Notes: generated by a model not told the origin, from the letters alone. A stretch of DNA of 64,000 nt from Paractinoplanes rishiriensis (GCF_016862375.1 NZ_BOMV01000054.1:1-64000); one strand, 5' to 3'. Positions 43,783 to 52,726 are shown, counted from the stretch's first letter. Numbers and translations are program-made.

Positions 43783-44742
43783 GTGAGCATGATCACCGAG
43801 CGTCCCGTCCACGGACGGCCGCCCGGCGTTCGGGAGCGCACCGCGCAGGTTGCCCGTCCCGAAACGCGCCGCGATCCGATCGCTGTGTTCCGCGCCTACC
43901 TGGCGCTGACCAAGCCGCAGATCGTGGAGCTGCTCCTGGTCACCACCGTGCCGGCCCTGATGCTGGCCGCGGGTGGATGGCCTGACCTGCGCACTCTCGC
44001 GGTGGTCCTGATCGGTGGCGCGCTCGCGGGCGGTGCGGCCAGCGCGCTGAACTGCTACATCGACCGCGACATCGACGAGTTGATGCGGCGCACCAAGCGG
44101 CGCCCGCTGCCGGCACACAGCGTCACCCCGCGGGCCGTGCTGATCTTCGGTCTCACACTCGCGGTGATCTCGGTGGCGCTGATGGCCGCGTTCACCAACT
44201 GGCTGGCCACGGCGCTGACGGCCGGGGCCATCTTCTACTACGACGTGGTCTACACGCTCTGGCTCAAGCGCCGCACGCCGGCCAACACCTTCTGGGGTGG
44301 CGTGTGTGGAGCGGCCCCCGTGATCATCGGGTGGGCCGCGGTGACCGGCTCGGTGGCACCCCTCGGTTGGGCGCTTTTTGCGGTTGTCTTCTTTTGGCAG
44401 ATGCCGCACTTCTATGCGCTCGCCATCAAGTACAAGGACGACTATGCGCGCGCGGGCGTACCGATGCTTCCCGTCGTTCGTTCAACCGGCCGGGTCAACT
44501 TCGAGATCGTCCTCTACACCGTACTGACGGTGGTGGCCTCGCTGGCGGCGTGGCCGCTCGGGCTCGGGCCGATCTACGGCTGCACCGCGATCGTGACCGG
44601 TGCCCTGTTCCTCGCCGAGGCGCTCCTTCTTGTACAGCGCACCCGCAAGGGCGGCGCGACCAAGCCGATGCGCTTGTTCCACTGGTCGATCACGTACCTG
44701 ACGATCCTGTTCATCGCGGTCGCGGTCGACGCTCTGGTGTGA
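43783..44742 (+). CDS. ctaB: Protoheme IX farnesyltransferase
   Basis: A 319-residue UbiA-family prenyltransferase with about nine membrane helices, converting heme B to heme O for cytochrome oxidase. The two Asp-rich motifs are NCYIDRDIDELMRRTKRRPLP and YYDVVYTLWLKRRTP, the prenyl diphosphate sites. GTG 43783 has GGAAGG about 9 nt upstream; a further ATG two codons on is possible. It is divergent from tkt, an order conserved in actinobacteria; the next step, heme A synthase, is at 48080. Confidence 0.95.
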   Translation: MSMITERPVHGRPPGVRERTAQVARPETRRDPIAVFRAYLALTKPQIVELLLVTTVPALMLAAGGWPDLRTLAVVLIGGALAGGAASALNCYIDRDIDELMRRTKRRPLPAHSVTPRAVLIFGLTLAVISVALMAAFTNWLATALTAGAIFYYDVVYTLWLKRRTPANTFWGGVCGAAPVIIGWAAVTGSVAPLGWALFAVVFFWQMPHFYALAIKYKDDYARAGVPMLPVVRSTGRVNFEIVLYTVLTVVASLAAWPLGLGPIYGCTAIVTGALFLAEALLLVQRTRKGGATKPMRLFHWSITYLTILFIAVAVDALV

Positions 44743-44933
44743 CAACCCTGTCCGATATAACCCTATTTTAGGTTACGGTCGATCACTCAATCGATGGAAA
44801 CCCGTTGATAGGACAATTCGGGCGCAATTGGTGTATACCAATGTGGTCAGACGTTAAACCTGCAGGTAATTGGCATCACAAAATGCCGGTCATGGTGCTT
44901 GCTACCCGAGCGGAACTGCTTAGGCTGCCCCCC
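44743..44933 (+). promoter_or_regulatory. AT-rich promoter region with a palindrome
   Basis: This stretch is clearly less GC-rich than its surroundings. It contains ATTGGTGTATACCAAT (44827-44842), a palindrome with 6-bp arms, and the promoter of the next gene: TTGCTA (44899-44904), 16 bp, TAGGCT (44921-44926), then 7 nt to the ATG. The palindrome could be an operator. A small AACC...GGTT hairpin near 44759 may end ctaB transcription. Confidence 0.55.
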
Positions 44934-45227
44934 ATGGCTCAAGGTTCCGATACGACACTGACCGCGGGGATCAAGTCCTTCGCCGCCGGCCACGGTGGTG
45001 CCAAAGCGGTCATCGAGTACGTCGGCAAGCGTGGTGCCCGCATCGTCCTCGTCGGCCAGGACGGCGAGTGGTCCGACCAGTTCGCCGACGGCACCGACAT
45101 CGCCCGTCAGGCGTGTGAGAACGCCGGCGTCGAAGTGGAGAACGAGTGGGAGCGCGAGCTCCTGGAGCAGATGCGACCCAGCAACGACCTGTGGCGCTCG
45201 ATGTCCCGCCGGAGCATGGCCCGCTGA
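44934..45227 (+). CDS. Small conserved actinobacterial protein of unknown function
   Basis: A 97-residue soluble protein, rich in Ala, Gly and charged residues, with GGAKAVIEYVGKRGARIVLVGQDGEWSD in the first half and an acidic-to-basic C-terminal helix (ENEWERELLEQM, then RSMSRRSMAR). I recognise no domain with a known function. ATG 44934 is 7 nt from the TAGGCT -10 element, indicating leaderless expression. The frame upstream of it crosses the AT-rich promoter and is rejected. Confidence 0.8.
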   Translation: MAQGSDTTLTAGIKSFAAGHGGAKAVIEYVGKRGARIVLVGQDGEWSDQFADGTDIARQACENAGVEVENEWERELLEQMRPSNDLWRSMSRRSMAR

Positions 45228-45229
45228 CC

Positions 45230-46141
45230 TTGCACAGTCCCGCCCGCGCGACCCGGGACCGATCGTCCCGGGTCGCCCTCATCACCTGCGACCTGTTTCC
45301 CCAGCTCTGGGACGACGACTTCCCGCTACGCGACGCCCTGATCGACCGCGGCGTAGCGGCCGAGGCGGTCCGCTGGGACGATCCCGCCGCCGACTGGTCC
45401 GCCTACGACCTCGCGGTGCTGCGTTCCCCATGGGACTACGTCCCCCGCCGCGACGCCTTCGTGGCCTGGGCACACAGTGTCCCGCGCCTGTTCAACCCCG
45501 CCGACGTGGTCGCCTGGAACACCGACAAGCGCTACCTGGGCGAGTTGGCCGCCGCCGGCGCCCCCGTCATCCCCACCGCCTTCGTCGGCCCCACCGACAC
45601 CTGGACCCCGCCCACCTCCGGCGAATGGGTGGTCAAGCCCACGGTGAGTGCCGGCAGCCAGGACACCGGCCGTTACCACCTCCCCGACCAGCAGTCGCTG
45701 GCCGTAGCCCACGTCGCACGACTCACCGCAGCCGGCCGCACCGCGATGATCCAGCCCTACCTGACCGCGGTGGACGAGGCCGGCGAGACCGCACTGCTCT
45801 ACTTCGCCACCCCACGCGGCCCGCTGGAGTTCAGCCACGCCATCCGCAAGGGCCCGATGCTCACCGGCCCCGACGAGGGCACGATCGACCCCGGCAGCGA
45901 GGACATCAGCCCCCGGGTCCCGTCACCCGCCGAGCAAGCCGTGGGCGACCGCGTGCTGAGGGCCTATGCGGGCGACCTGTCCCGCCTGCTCTACGCCCGC
46001 ATCGACCTGATACCCGGCCCTGACGGCGAGCCTTTGCTGATCGAGTTCGAGCTGACCGAGCCGACCCTCTTCCTGCGCCAGTCCGAGGGCGCCGCCGCCC
46101 GCCTCGCTGACGCCATCATCACCCGACTTCAAATTCCTTAG
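45230..46141 (+). CDS. ATP-grasp protein (RimK/DcsG-like)
   Basis: A 303-residue ATP-grasp enzyme. The N-terminal part starts VALITCDLFPQLWDDDFPL and has YDLAVLRSPWDYVPRRDAF; the ATP-grasp core has NTDKRYLGELAAAG, GEWVVKPTVSAGSQDTGRY (ATP-binding lysine and small loop), MIQPYL and the metal-binding end LLIEFELTEPTLF. The arrangement resembles O-ureido-serine cyclo-ligase-like and RimK-like ligases, which join a carboxylate to an amine. Substrate is unknown. The start is uncertain: TTG 45230, just after the preceding gene, is the closest in-frame candidate to the homology; 45146 would overlap that gene. Confidence 0.82.
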   Translation: MHSPARATRDRSSRVALITCDLFPQLWDDDFPLRDALIDRGVAAEAVRWDDPAADWSAYDLAVLRSPWDYVPRRDAFVAWAHSVPRLFNPADVVAWNTDKRYLGELAAAGAPVIPTAFVGPTDTWTPPTSGEWVVKPTVSAGSQDTGRYHLPDQQSLAVAHVARLTAAGRTAMIQPYLTAVDEAGETALLYFATPRGPLEFSHAIRKGPMLTGPDEGTIDPGSEDISPRVPSPAEQAVGDRVLRAYAGDLSRLLYARIDLIPGPDGEPLLIEFELTEPTLFLRQSEGAAARLADAIITRLQIP

Positions 46142-46190
46142 AGGTACGCGCCGGCGCCGTCCCCCACCAATCCGGACCGCCCCGCCTCTT

Positions 46191-46226
46191 CAGCGCGGCC
46201 ACCTGCCACGCAGGGCCGCAGCGCGC
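46191..46226 (-). repeat. Dispersed intergenic element, family B, copy 2
   Basis: The reverse complement matches 32219-32254 in 35 of 36 positions. It lies 50 bp after the ATP-grasp gene; the other copy lies after whiA. Both follow the 3' end of a gene, as palindromic REP-like elements often do. Confidence 0.88.
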
Positions 46227-46273
46227 CTTTCGCGCGCCAGCGTCCTTCTGACCTGGACTTCTAAGTTTGCCTC

Positions 46274-46301
46274 CTGTGGATAACCGGCGTGTCATCCACA
46301 G
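46274..46301. other. Inverted pair of DnaA-box-like sequences
   Basis: TGTGGATAA (46275-46283) is a perfect DnaA box TTATCCACA on the minus strand. TCATCCACA (46292-46300) differs from the box at one position. Together they form 8-bp inverted arms (CTGTGGAT/ATCCACAG). The site lies in a gene desert, not near dnaA-type genes. Confidence 0.6.
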
Positions 46302-46479
46302 CTCTCAAACAAACTCCCCATTGATCGCCCTCACCGACCACGCTGGCCCCCATGGCACCAACCACAAGCGCCACAAGAGCTCCAACATGCACTCCCGCCC
46401 CACCGGGCCCTCGGCACTCCACGCCTCCTGCCGGCCAGCCGGCGGCGCGCCGCGTGGTGCCCGGCGGTGCCGCGGCAAT

Positions 46480-46605
46480 GCCCGCCGCCCGTCCTGCGCC
46501 CGGCGTCCGTCCTGCGCCCGGCGTCCGTCCTGCGCCCGCCGTCCGTCCTGCGCCCGCCGTCCGTCCTGCGCCCGCCGTCCGTCCTGCGCCCGGCGTCCGT
46601 CCTGC
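46480..46605. repeat. Seven 18-bp tandem repeats
   Basis: Seven units of about GCCCGSCGTCCGTCCTGC run from 46480 to 46605, with G/C variation at one position and one extra change in the first unit. A degenerate eighth follows. Because 18 is a multiple of 3, all six frames stay open, producing false hexapeptide-repeat proteins. Confidence 0.93.
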
Positions 46606-47231
46606 GCCACGCGCCCGGCCTGCGCCCGGCGCGTGGCCGGCTGGGCGGAACCTCGGCGGTCGATCGCCGACCGCTGGACGGGCGCCGGGCTGAGCCCGCC
46701 GGCGACCGCGCCGGCCGGTCGCTGACGCAGCCCGCGGCCATCCGCTGCCCGGGCCGGACTCGCACGCACCGCCGCTCGACGGAGCGGCGCCGGGCGGAGC
46801 GAGCCGACGGCCCGGCCGGAGCCGAGTCCGTCACCTGTGCGGCCACCCCCGGTCGCTCTCTCTCCGGCGACCGGGGGCCGGCCCAGAAAGGAGGTGCACC
46901 ACAGAACCGCAGTGACTTCGAGCGGGGCGGCCACCCCAACGTCTCCCGGGGCCGGCCGCCGACCCGCCGGCGCTGTGTTCGGGAACCGTCGCCAACCCGC
47001 CAACCGCCGAAGCCCGCCAGCACCTGGCATGCCGCGGGTTGGCGACGGCCCACATTCCCGCCCCACTTCCCGCCCCACGACAACCCGAACGGAGGCGCCA
47101 AGCCCGCGCCGGCCCGACGACCGCTTCCAGGCGCTGGTCACGCGGTGCCCACGTGCCGTCGCGGCACGGCAATGACGCCGGCCTCGCCGCCGTGGGCGAC
47201 AACGTGATCAGCGTCTACTCGATCTCCAGGG

Positions 47232-47384
47232 CGACCTCCCGACGTAGCCGCCGGCGCCACCAGCCGTTCGCCATCTCTCGCGCGACGTCCCGGCGTAGCC
47301 GCCGGGAGCCACCAGCCGGTTCGCCATCTCGCGCGACGTCCCGGCGTAGCCGCCCGGCGCCACGAGCCGGTTCGCCATCTCGGC
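47232..47384. repeat. Three 51-bp tandem repeats
   Basis: Units start at 47232, 47283 and 47334. They share the core CGGCGTAGCCGCC and then CCGGTTCGCCATCTCG with a handful of differences. On the minus strand they read as a 17-residue repeat (MANRLVAPGGYAGTSRE), but no ribosome-binding site or promoter makes this a believable gene. Confidence 0.92.
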
Positions 47385-47589
47385 CCCGGCCGTCCCGATG
47401 GCTGGGCAATCCGTTCCACTTCTCGGTCTCCGAATGCCGCAAACCGCCCGAAACGCGCCTTCGGCCTGGATCTTGGAGACTTTGATAGATCGTGGCGAGT
47501 TTCCGTTCGACCAGTTCGACCGGAGCACCAACTCTTCAAGATCGCGACCCAGAGCCACCACCGCCAGACGGGGCGGGTGTCGGCTCGCC

Positions 47590-47636
47590 GTGGCACTTCA
47601 CCGGCTGCGCATCCACCAAAATGGCGAAACTCGAGG
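47590..47636 (+). repeat. Dispersed intergenic element, family A, copy 2
   Basis: It runs from GTGGCACTTCACCGG through GCGCATCCACC to ATGGCGAAACTCGAG and matches the minus strand of 11051-11096. Weaker similarity continues for about 20 bp on the 3' side. Confidence 0.85.
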
Positions 47637-48079
47637 TGTTGGTCTGTGACGCGATCTCCACAACCCCTTGGCCGCGCAGGGCTCCCGGCTGATCTCCGGT
47701 GCACCGGGGGCGCTGGGCGCCGGCCCTGCCGCGGTGCGTCGCGCGGCAAGCGGCCCGTAGTTCCGGGTTGCACGGTGGTCCTCCGGCGGCTCGCCCGGCA
47801 TGGCCTGGTCCGGCCGGCCGGCCCGAGCTGTGTGGCGGAGGTCGGGTTGGGCCGCGGGGTTGTGGGCTGTGCCGGAGGAGCGCTTGGGACTGTCGGGGCG
47901 GAACCGCCGGTTGGTCGACGGATGCGTCGGCGAGGTGACCGCTGCGTGGTGGGGGAGGGATGGCCCGCGTTGCAGGCGCGCGAAAGGCGCGCTTCGGCCT
48001 GGGTGGGCAGGAGGTCGCGTGGGCAGGCGGGGGCGATCGTTCCCTGGTGGGGGACGGGGAAAACGCGTACCTCTGCGAA

Positions 48080-49021
48080 TTAAGGGTGTTTTGCGGGGAT
48101 TCGGTCTTGGGCCGGGGGTGCTGGCGCGGCCACGGCGACCGGGAGGTGGGGGCGCTCGCGTAGGGAGATCAGGACGGCGACGGTGCTTGCCCAAACCAGG
48201 CTGGCGCCGAGCATGTGGGCGGCTACCAGGGCTACGGGTAGGTGGGTGAAGTACTGGATGAAGCCGATCAAGCCCTGGGACAGCTCGATGAGCAGAAGCA
48301 TGCCGGTGGCTCGGACGGCTCGGGTGGGGGCGTTGATTGCGCGGAGGGCGAACCACAGGGCTGCGGTCAGGCCTACCAGCAGGAAAACCAGGTCGGCGTG
48401 GACCTGGGAGACGGTGGTGGGGTCCAGGCCGTTGCGCTTGGCGCCCTGGTCGCCGGCGTGCGGGCCGCTTCCGGTTACCACCACGCCCAGGACGATTACG
48501 GCTGCGCTCACCACGGCAGTTACGACGGCTAGGTGGCGGAGGGGGGCGGGGACAAGCGAAACAGCCTCCCCATCGCCCTCGTCGGCGCGGCGCCACAGCG
48601 TGTAGGCGGCGGCTATCAGGGCCATCGACAGCAGGAAGTGGATCCCCACGACCCACGGGTTGAGGTTGGTCAGCACCGTGATGCCGCCGACCACGCCCTG
48701 GCCGGGGATGCCCAGCAGGATCGCCAGGCTCAGCCACACCGTCGACCGGCGGCGGGGGCGGGTGCGCAGCGCGCTGACGAAGCACGCCAGGGCGATCAGG
48801 CCCAAGGCGATGCCCAGCAGGCGGTTGCCGAACTCGATGGCGCCGTGGATGCCCATCTCGGCGGTCGACACATATGACTCGTCCGTGCACTTGGGCCAGG
48901 TGGGGCAGCCCAGGCCGGACTTTGTCAGCCGGACGGCCGCGCCGGTGACGACCAGCGCGATGTTGGCGATCAGGGACGCCAGGGCCATCGAGCGCAGCGC
49001 GGGGAGCTTCACCTCTGGCAT
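48080..49021 (-). CDS. ctaA: Heme A synthase (CtaA/COX15)
   Basis: A 313-residue membrane protein with about eight helices that oxidises heme O to heme A for aa3-type cytochrome oxidase. It has the family's VTGAAVRLTKSGLGCPTWPKC near the first helix, EFGNRLLGIALGLIAL with its Glu and Asn, GIHFLLSMALI and VHADLVFLLVG with heme-ligand histidines. ATG 49021 (MPEVKLP) is used; a GTG at 49060 is an equal alternative, as neither has a clear ribosome-binding site. It is divergent from sufR. Confidence 0.93.
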   Translation of the reverse strand: MPEVKLPALRSMALASLIANIALVVTGAAVRLTKSGLGCPTWPKCTDESYVSTAEMGIHGAIEFGNRLLGIALGLIALACFVSALRTRPRRRSTVWLSLAILLGIPGQGVVGGITVLTNLNPWVVGIHFLLSMALIAAAYTLWRRADEGDGEAVSLVPAPLRHLAVVTAVVSAAVIVLGVVVTGSGPHAGDQGAKRNGLDPTTVSQVHADLVFLLVGLTAALWFALRAINAPTRAVRATGMLLLIELSQGLIGFIQYFTHLPVALVAAHMLGASLVWASTVAVLISLRERPHLPVAVAAPAPPAQDRIPAKHP

Positions 49022-49107
49022 GGTACGCAGACGCTGATGGGGGCCGGTGGGCCGGATCACCGGGTGCCGGTTTGCAGGCGTCGGCGGAAATACGTAACGT
49101 TGGCGTA

Positions 49108-49830
49108 GTGAAAAACGAGGTGCTGATCCGGAGCGGTGCGGTGGCGGCTGCCAGCGCGTCGGACGGGCGCACCCGGGACCGGGTTGCCCAGCTCCTGCTG
49201 GAGCGGGGGGCGGCTACGGCGGCGGAGCTCGGCGCGCTGCTGGGCCTCTCGCCGGCCGCAATTCGTAAGCATCTGGACGCGATGCTGGCCGAGCGCCTGG
49301 TCGAGACCCGTGAGGTTCGCCACAACGGTCCGCGCGGGCGGGGGCGGCCCGCCAAGGCTTTCGTGCTGACCGCGGCGGCCAAGGAGACTTTTCCGCACTT
49401 CTACGACGGCATCGCCACGGCCGCGCTGCGGTGGATCGCCCAGCATGGCGGGCCGGGGGCGGTCAGCCAGTTCGCAGCCGCGCAGGTTTCCGCGCTGGAG
49501 GAGCGGTGCCGCGCCGCGATGTGCAACGCCGGCGACGATCCGCTCGCGCGGGCGGAGGCGCTCGCCGAGGCACTCACCGCCGAGGGCTACGCTGCCAACG
49601 CGACCACGATCGCGTCCGGCGGGCAGCTGTGCCAGCACCACTGCCCGGTGGCCCACGTGGCTGCCGAGTTTCCCCAGCTGTGCGACGCCGAGACGGAGGT
49701 CATCTCCCGTCTCGTCGGCACGCACGTCCAGCGTCTCGCCACCATCGCGCACGGCGACGGAGTGTGCACCACGCACATCCCGTCCCCAACGCGTGTAACC
49801 GCACCAACCACGGTTAGGACAGATACATGA
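49108..49830 (+). CDS. sufR: Fe-S cluster-sensing repressor SufR
   Basis: A 240-residue transcription regulator. The N-terminal winged helix is RDRVAQLLLERGAATAAELGALLGLSPAAIRKHL. The C-terminal region has cysteines in GGQLCQHHCPVAHV, FPQLCDAE and GDGVCTTH, the spacing of SufR [4Fe-4S] ligands. In actinobacteria it represses the suf operon when clusters are sufficient. GTG 49108 lies shortly after TAACGT, suggesting leaderless translation. It overlaps sufB by 4 bp (ATGA) and so autoregulates with the operon. Confidence 0.92.
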   Translation: MKNEVLIRSGAVAAASASDGRTRDRVAQLLLERGAATAAELGALLGLSPAAIRKHLDAMLAERLVETREVRHNGPRGRGRPAKAFVLTAAAKETFPHFYDGIATAALRWIAQHGGPGAVSQFAAAQVSALEERCRAAMCNAGDDPLARAEALAEALTAEGYAANATTIASGGQLCQHHCPVAHVAAEFPQLCDAETEVISRLVGTHVQRLATIAHGDGVCTTHIPSPTRVTAPTTVRTDT

Positions 49831-51248
49831 CCGACCAAATCGTCACTCAGGAAGAGCACCTCGCCGCCCTGGGCAAGTACGAGTACGGCTGGGCCGACGC
49901 CGACATCGCCGGCTCGTCGGCGCAGCGTGGCCTGTCCGAGGCCGTGGTGCGGGACATCTCGGCGAAGAAGAACGAGCCCGAGTGGATGCTCAACCTGCGG
50001 CTCAAGGGTCTGCGGCTGTTCGACCGCAAGCCGATGCCGTCCTGGGGGGCCGACCTCACCGGGATCGACTTCCAGAACATCAAGTACTTCGTGCGGTCCA
50101 CCGAGAAGCAGGCGGCCTCGTGGGAGGACCTGCCCGAGGACATCAAGGCCACGTACGACCGGCTGGGCATCCCGGAGGCGGAGAAGCAGCGCCTCGTCGC
50201 CGGTGTCGCCGCGCAGTACGAGTCCGAGGTCGTCTACCACAAGATCCGTGAGGACCTGGAGGAGCAGGGTGTCGTCTTCCTCGACACCGACACCGCTCTC
50301 AGGGAGCACGAGGACGTCTTCAAGGAGTACTTCGGCACCGTCATCCCGGTGGGCGACAACAAGTTCGCCGCGCTGAACACGTCGGTGTGGTCGGGCGGGT
50401 CCTTCATCTACGTGCCCAAGGGCGTCAACGTGGAGATCCCGCTGCAGGCCTACTTCCGGATCAACACCGAGAACATGGGCCAGTTCGAGCGGACCCTGAT
50501 CATCGTCGACGAGGGTGCGTACGTGCACTACGTCGAGGGCTGCACGGCGCCGATCTACTCGTCCGACTCGCTGCACTCCGCGGTCGTCGAGATCATCGTG
50601 AAGAAGAACGCCCGCTGCCGGTACACGACCATCCAGAACTGGTCGAACAACGTCTACAACCTGGTCACCAAGCGCGCCACCTGCGAGGAGGGCGCGACCA
50701 TGGAGTGGATCGACGGCAACATCGGCTCCAAGGTCACGATGAAGTACCCGGCCGTGTACATGACCGGCCCGCATGCCAAGGGCGAGGTGCTCAGCGTCGC
50801 CATGGCCGGCGAGGGGCAGCACCAGGACGCCGGCGCCAAGATGGTGCACGCCGCGCCGTTCACGTCGTCGACCATCGTGTCGAAGTCGATCGCCCGGGGC
50901 GGCGGCCGCACCTCGTACCGGGGTCTCGTGCAGGTGCTGGACGGCTCGCACCACAGCAAGAGCACGGTCAAGTGCGACGCACTTCTGGTCGACACCATCT
51001 CGCGGTCGGATACCTACCCTTACAACGACATCCGCGAGGACGACGTGGCGCTGGGTCACGAGGCCACCGTCTCCAAGGTGAGCGAGGACCAGCTGTTCTA
51101 CCTGATGAGCCGCGGTCTCACCGAGGACGAGGCGATGGCGATGATCGTGCGGGGCTTCATCGAGCCGATCGCCAAGGAGCTCCCGATGGAATACGCCCTC
51201 GAACTGAACCGTCTCATCGAGCTTCAGATGGAAGGGGCCGTGGGTTAA
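49827..51248 (+). CDS. sufB: Fe-S cluster assembly scaffold SufB
   Basis: A 473-residue SufB, part of the SufBC2D complex that builds Fe-S clusters. Recognisable parts are GIDFQNIKYFVRS near residue 75, FIYVPKGVNVEIPLQAYFRIN, EGCTAPIYSSDSLHSAVVE with its cysteine, and LMSRGLTEDEAMAMIVRGF near the C terminus. ATG 49827 overlaps the sufR stop. The coding region starts in the usual MTDQIVTQEEHLAALG style, and sufD follows after 24 bp. Confidence 0.98.
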   Translation: MTDQIVTQEEHLAALGKYEYGWADADIAGSSAQRGLSEAVVRDISAKKNEPEWMLNLRLKGLRLFDRKPMPSWGADLTGIDFQNIKYFVRSTEKQAASWEDLPEDIKATYDRLGIPEAEKQRLVAGVAAQYESEVVYHKIREDLEEQGVVFLDTDTALREHEDVFKEYFGTVIPVGDNKFAALNTSVWSGGSFIYVPKGVNVEIPLQAYFRINTENMGQFERTLIIVDEGAYVHYVEGCTAPIYSSDSLHSAVVEIIVKKNARCRYTTIQNWSNNVYNLVTKRATCEEGATMEWIDGNIGSKVTMKYPAVYMTGPHAKGEVLSVAMAGEGQHQDAGAKMVHAAPFTSSTIVSKSIARGGGRTSYRGLVQVLDGSHHSKSTVKCDALLVDTISRSDTYPYNDIREDDVALGHEATVSKVSEDQLFYLMSRGLTEDEAMAMIVRGFIEPIAKELPMEYALELNRLIELQMEGAVG

Positions 51249-51272
51249 TCCCGGCCGGAGGAATAGGACAAA

Positions 51273-52397
51273 ATGACTACGATTGCTCCGCCGCCCAGCA
51301 CCAAGTCGCAGGTGCTGCGCTCCTTCGACGTCGCCGACTTCCCGGCCCTCACCGGCCTGGAGGAGGAGTGGCGTTTCACCCCGCTCAAGCGGCTCGGCGA
51401 GCTGGTCACCGCGACCCGGCTGACCGGGCCGGCGCCCGTCGTCGAGCACGGTGACCTGCCGGCCGGCGTGTCGGTGCGGCACGCCGACAGCGCCGACGCG
51501 GTGCTCACGCCGTTCGACCGGATCAGCGCGCTCGCCTACGGTTCGGCGGCCGGCGTGACGCTGATCGAGGTGGCGCCCGAGACGTCGCTCGACGAGGCCG
51601 TCGTGATCCGGGTGGTCGGCAAGGGCGGCGATGCCGCCGCGGCCCGGACGGTGCTCAAGGTGGGTGCGTTTGCCAAGCTCACCGTCGTTTTGGAGCAGAC
51701 GGGTACGGCTACCGTCGCGGACAACATCGAGGTCGTTCTCGCGGACAGCGCGCAACTGACCTTCGTGACGCTGGCCGAGTGGGACGCCGGCGCGGTGCAG
51801 GCCCAGCACATCAAGTTCCGGGTCGGCAAGGACGCCCGGGCGCAGCACGTGCAGGTGTCCCTCGGCGGCGACCTGGTCCGCCAGTTCACCAGCGTGGAAT
51901 ACGTGGGCCGGGGCGGCGACGCCGAGCTGTGGGGGCTCTACTTCGCGGACGCCGGCCAGCACTTCGAGCACCGCCAGCTGGTCGACCACTCGGTGCCGGA
52001 CTGCCGCAGCTACGTGGGCTACCGCGGGGCGCTGCAGGGCAAGTCGGCGCAGACCGTGTGGGTGGGCGACGTGCTGATCCGCGCGGCGGCGACCGGCACC
52101 GACACGTACGAGATCAATCGGAACTTGATTCTGACCGACGGCGCGATCGCCCACTCAGTGCCGAACCTGGAGATCGAGACCGGTGAGGTGGCCGGCGCGG
52201 GGCACGCGAGCGCGACCGGGCGGTTCGACGACGAGCAGCTGTTCTACCTGATGGCGCGGGGCATCCCGGAGGGCGAGGCCCGCAAGCTGGTGGTGCGCGG
52301 CTTCTTCATCGACCTGATCAACAAGATCCCCGTCGAGGCGCTCCGGGAGCGGCTGGGCGCGGCGATCGAGGCACGTCTGGCGGAGTCCGGGGCGTGA
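51273..52397 (+). CDS. sufD: Fe-S cluster assembly protein SufD
   Basis: A 374-residue SufD, homologous to SufB and its partner in SufBC2D. The start is irregular (as usual), the beta-helix region includes VEYVGRGGDAELWGLYFADAGQHFEHRQLVDHSVP, and the C terminus has FYLMARGIPEGEARKLVVRGFF. ATG 51273 has GGAGGA about 12 nt upstream. The stop overlaps the start of the ferredoxin gene (GTGA). Confidence 0.96.
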   Translation: MTTIAPPPSTKSQVLRSFDVADFPALTGLEEEWRFTPLKRLGELVTATRLTGPAPVVEHGDLPAGVSVRHADSADAVLTPFDRISALAYGSAAGVTLIEVAPETSLDEAVVIRVVGKGGDAAAARTVLKVGAFAKLTVVLEQTGTATVADNIEVVLADSAQLTFVTLAEWDAGAVQAQHIKFRVGKDARAQHVQVSLGGDLVRQFTSVEYVGRGGDAELWGLYFADAGQHFEHRQLVDHSVPDCRSYVGYRGALQGKSAQTVWVGDVLIRAAATGTDTYEINRNLILTDGAIAHSVPNLEIETGEVAGAGHASATGRFDDEQLFYLMARGIPEGEARKLVVRGFFIDLINKIPVEALRERLGAAIEARLAESGA

Positions 52398-52722
52398 CTT
52401 TCGAACTGGTCGGCGCGGCCGGCGACGTCGCGAAGGGCACCGCGATCTCGGTGGAGGTCGGCGGCGTCGACGTGGCGGTCGTGCACGCCGACGACGACAC
52501 GTTCTATGCGGTACGCGACGAGTGCAGCCATGCCTCGGTCGCCCTCTCCGAGGGTGAGGTGGACGGCTGCACCCTCGAGTGCTGGCTGCACGGCTCCCGC
52601 TTCGACCTGCGCACCGGCGAACCGTCCGGGCTGCCCGCTACCGAGCCGGTGGCGACCTTCGCCGTCGAGATCCGCGACGGCGACATCTACGTTTCGACCA
52701 CACCGAGTAATGGAGTTAATCC

Positions 52723-52726
<4 letters not shown>
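52394..52726 (+). CDS. Rieske-type [2Fe-2S] ferredoxin of the suf operon
   Basis: A 110-residue soluble Rieske ferredoxin with the cluster boxes ECSHASV and ECWLHGSRF, i.e. CxH and CxxH, and the closing FAVEIRDGDIYV. Such proteins, resembling the ferredoxin parts of aromatic dioxygenases, sit between sufD and sufC in many actinobacteria and probably donate electrons during cluster assembly. GTG 52394 overlaps sufD, and the end overlaps sufC by 4 bp, so all three are coupled. Confidence 0.93.

Larger units (their letters stand above)
46142..48079. other. 1.9-kb gene desert rich in repeats
   Basis: No reading frame here is convincing; the long frames are products of GC-rich tandem repeats. It holds one copy each of dispersed families B (46191-46226) and A (47590-47636), a pair of DnaA-box-like sites (46275-46300), an 18-bp tandem array (46480-46605) and three 51-bp repeats (47232-47384). 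Nothing resembling an RNA gene or transposase was found. Its nature is like that of 1-1325. Confidence 0.65.

Noticed and set aside
46480..46605. 18-bp repeats considered as a CRISPR array
   Set aside because: Repeats are directly adjacent with no spacers, and no cas gene is present.
46305..47141. Minus-strand ORF with repeated AQDGRR peptides
   Set aside because: Translation of the 18-bp tandem repeat; equal-length frames exist on the other strand.
47208..47561. Minus-strand ORF with a MANRLVAPGGYAGTSRE repeat
   Set aside because: Produced by the 51-bp DNA repeat; no start signals; the ends do not match any family.
49587..52154. Long minus-strand ORF (855 codons) antisense to sufB-sufD
   Set aside because: Overlaps well-identified suf genes; no homology; a codon-usage shadow.
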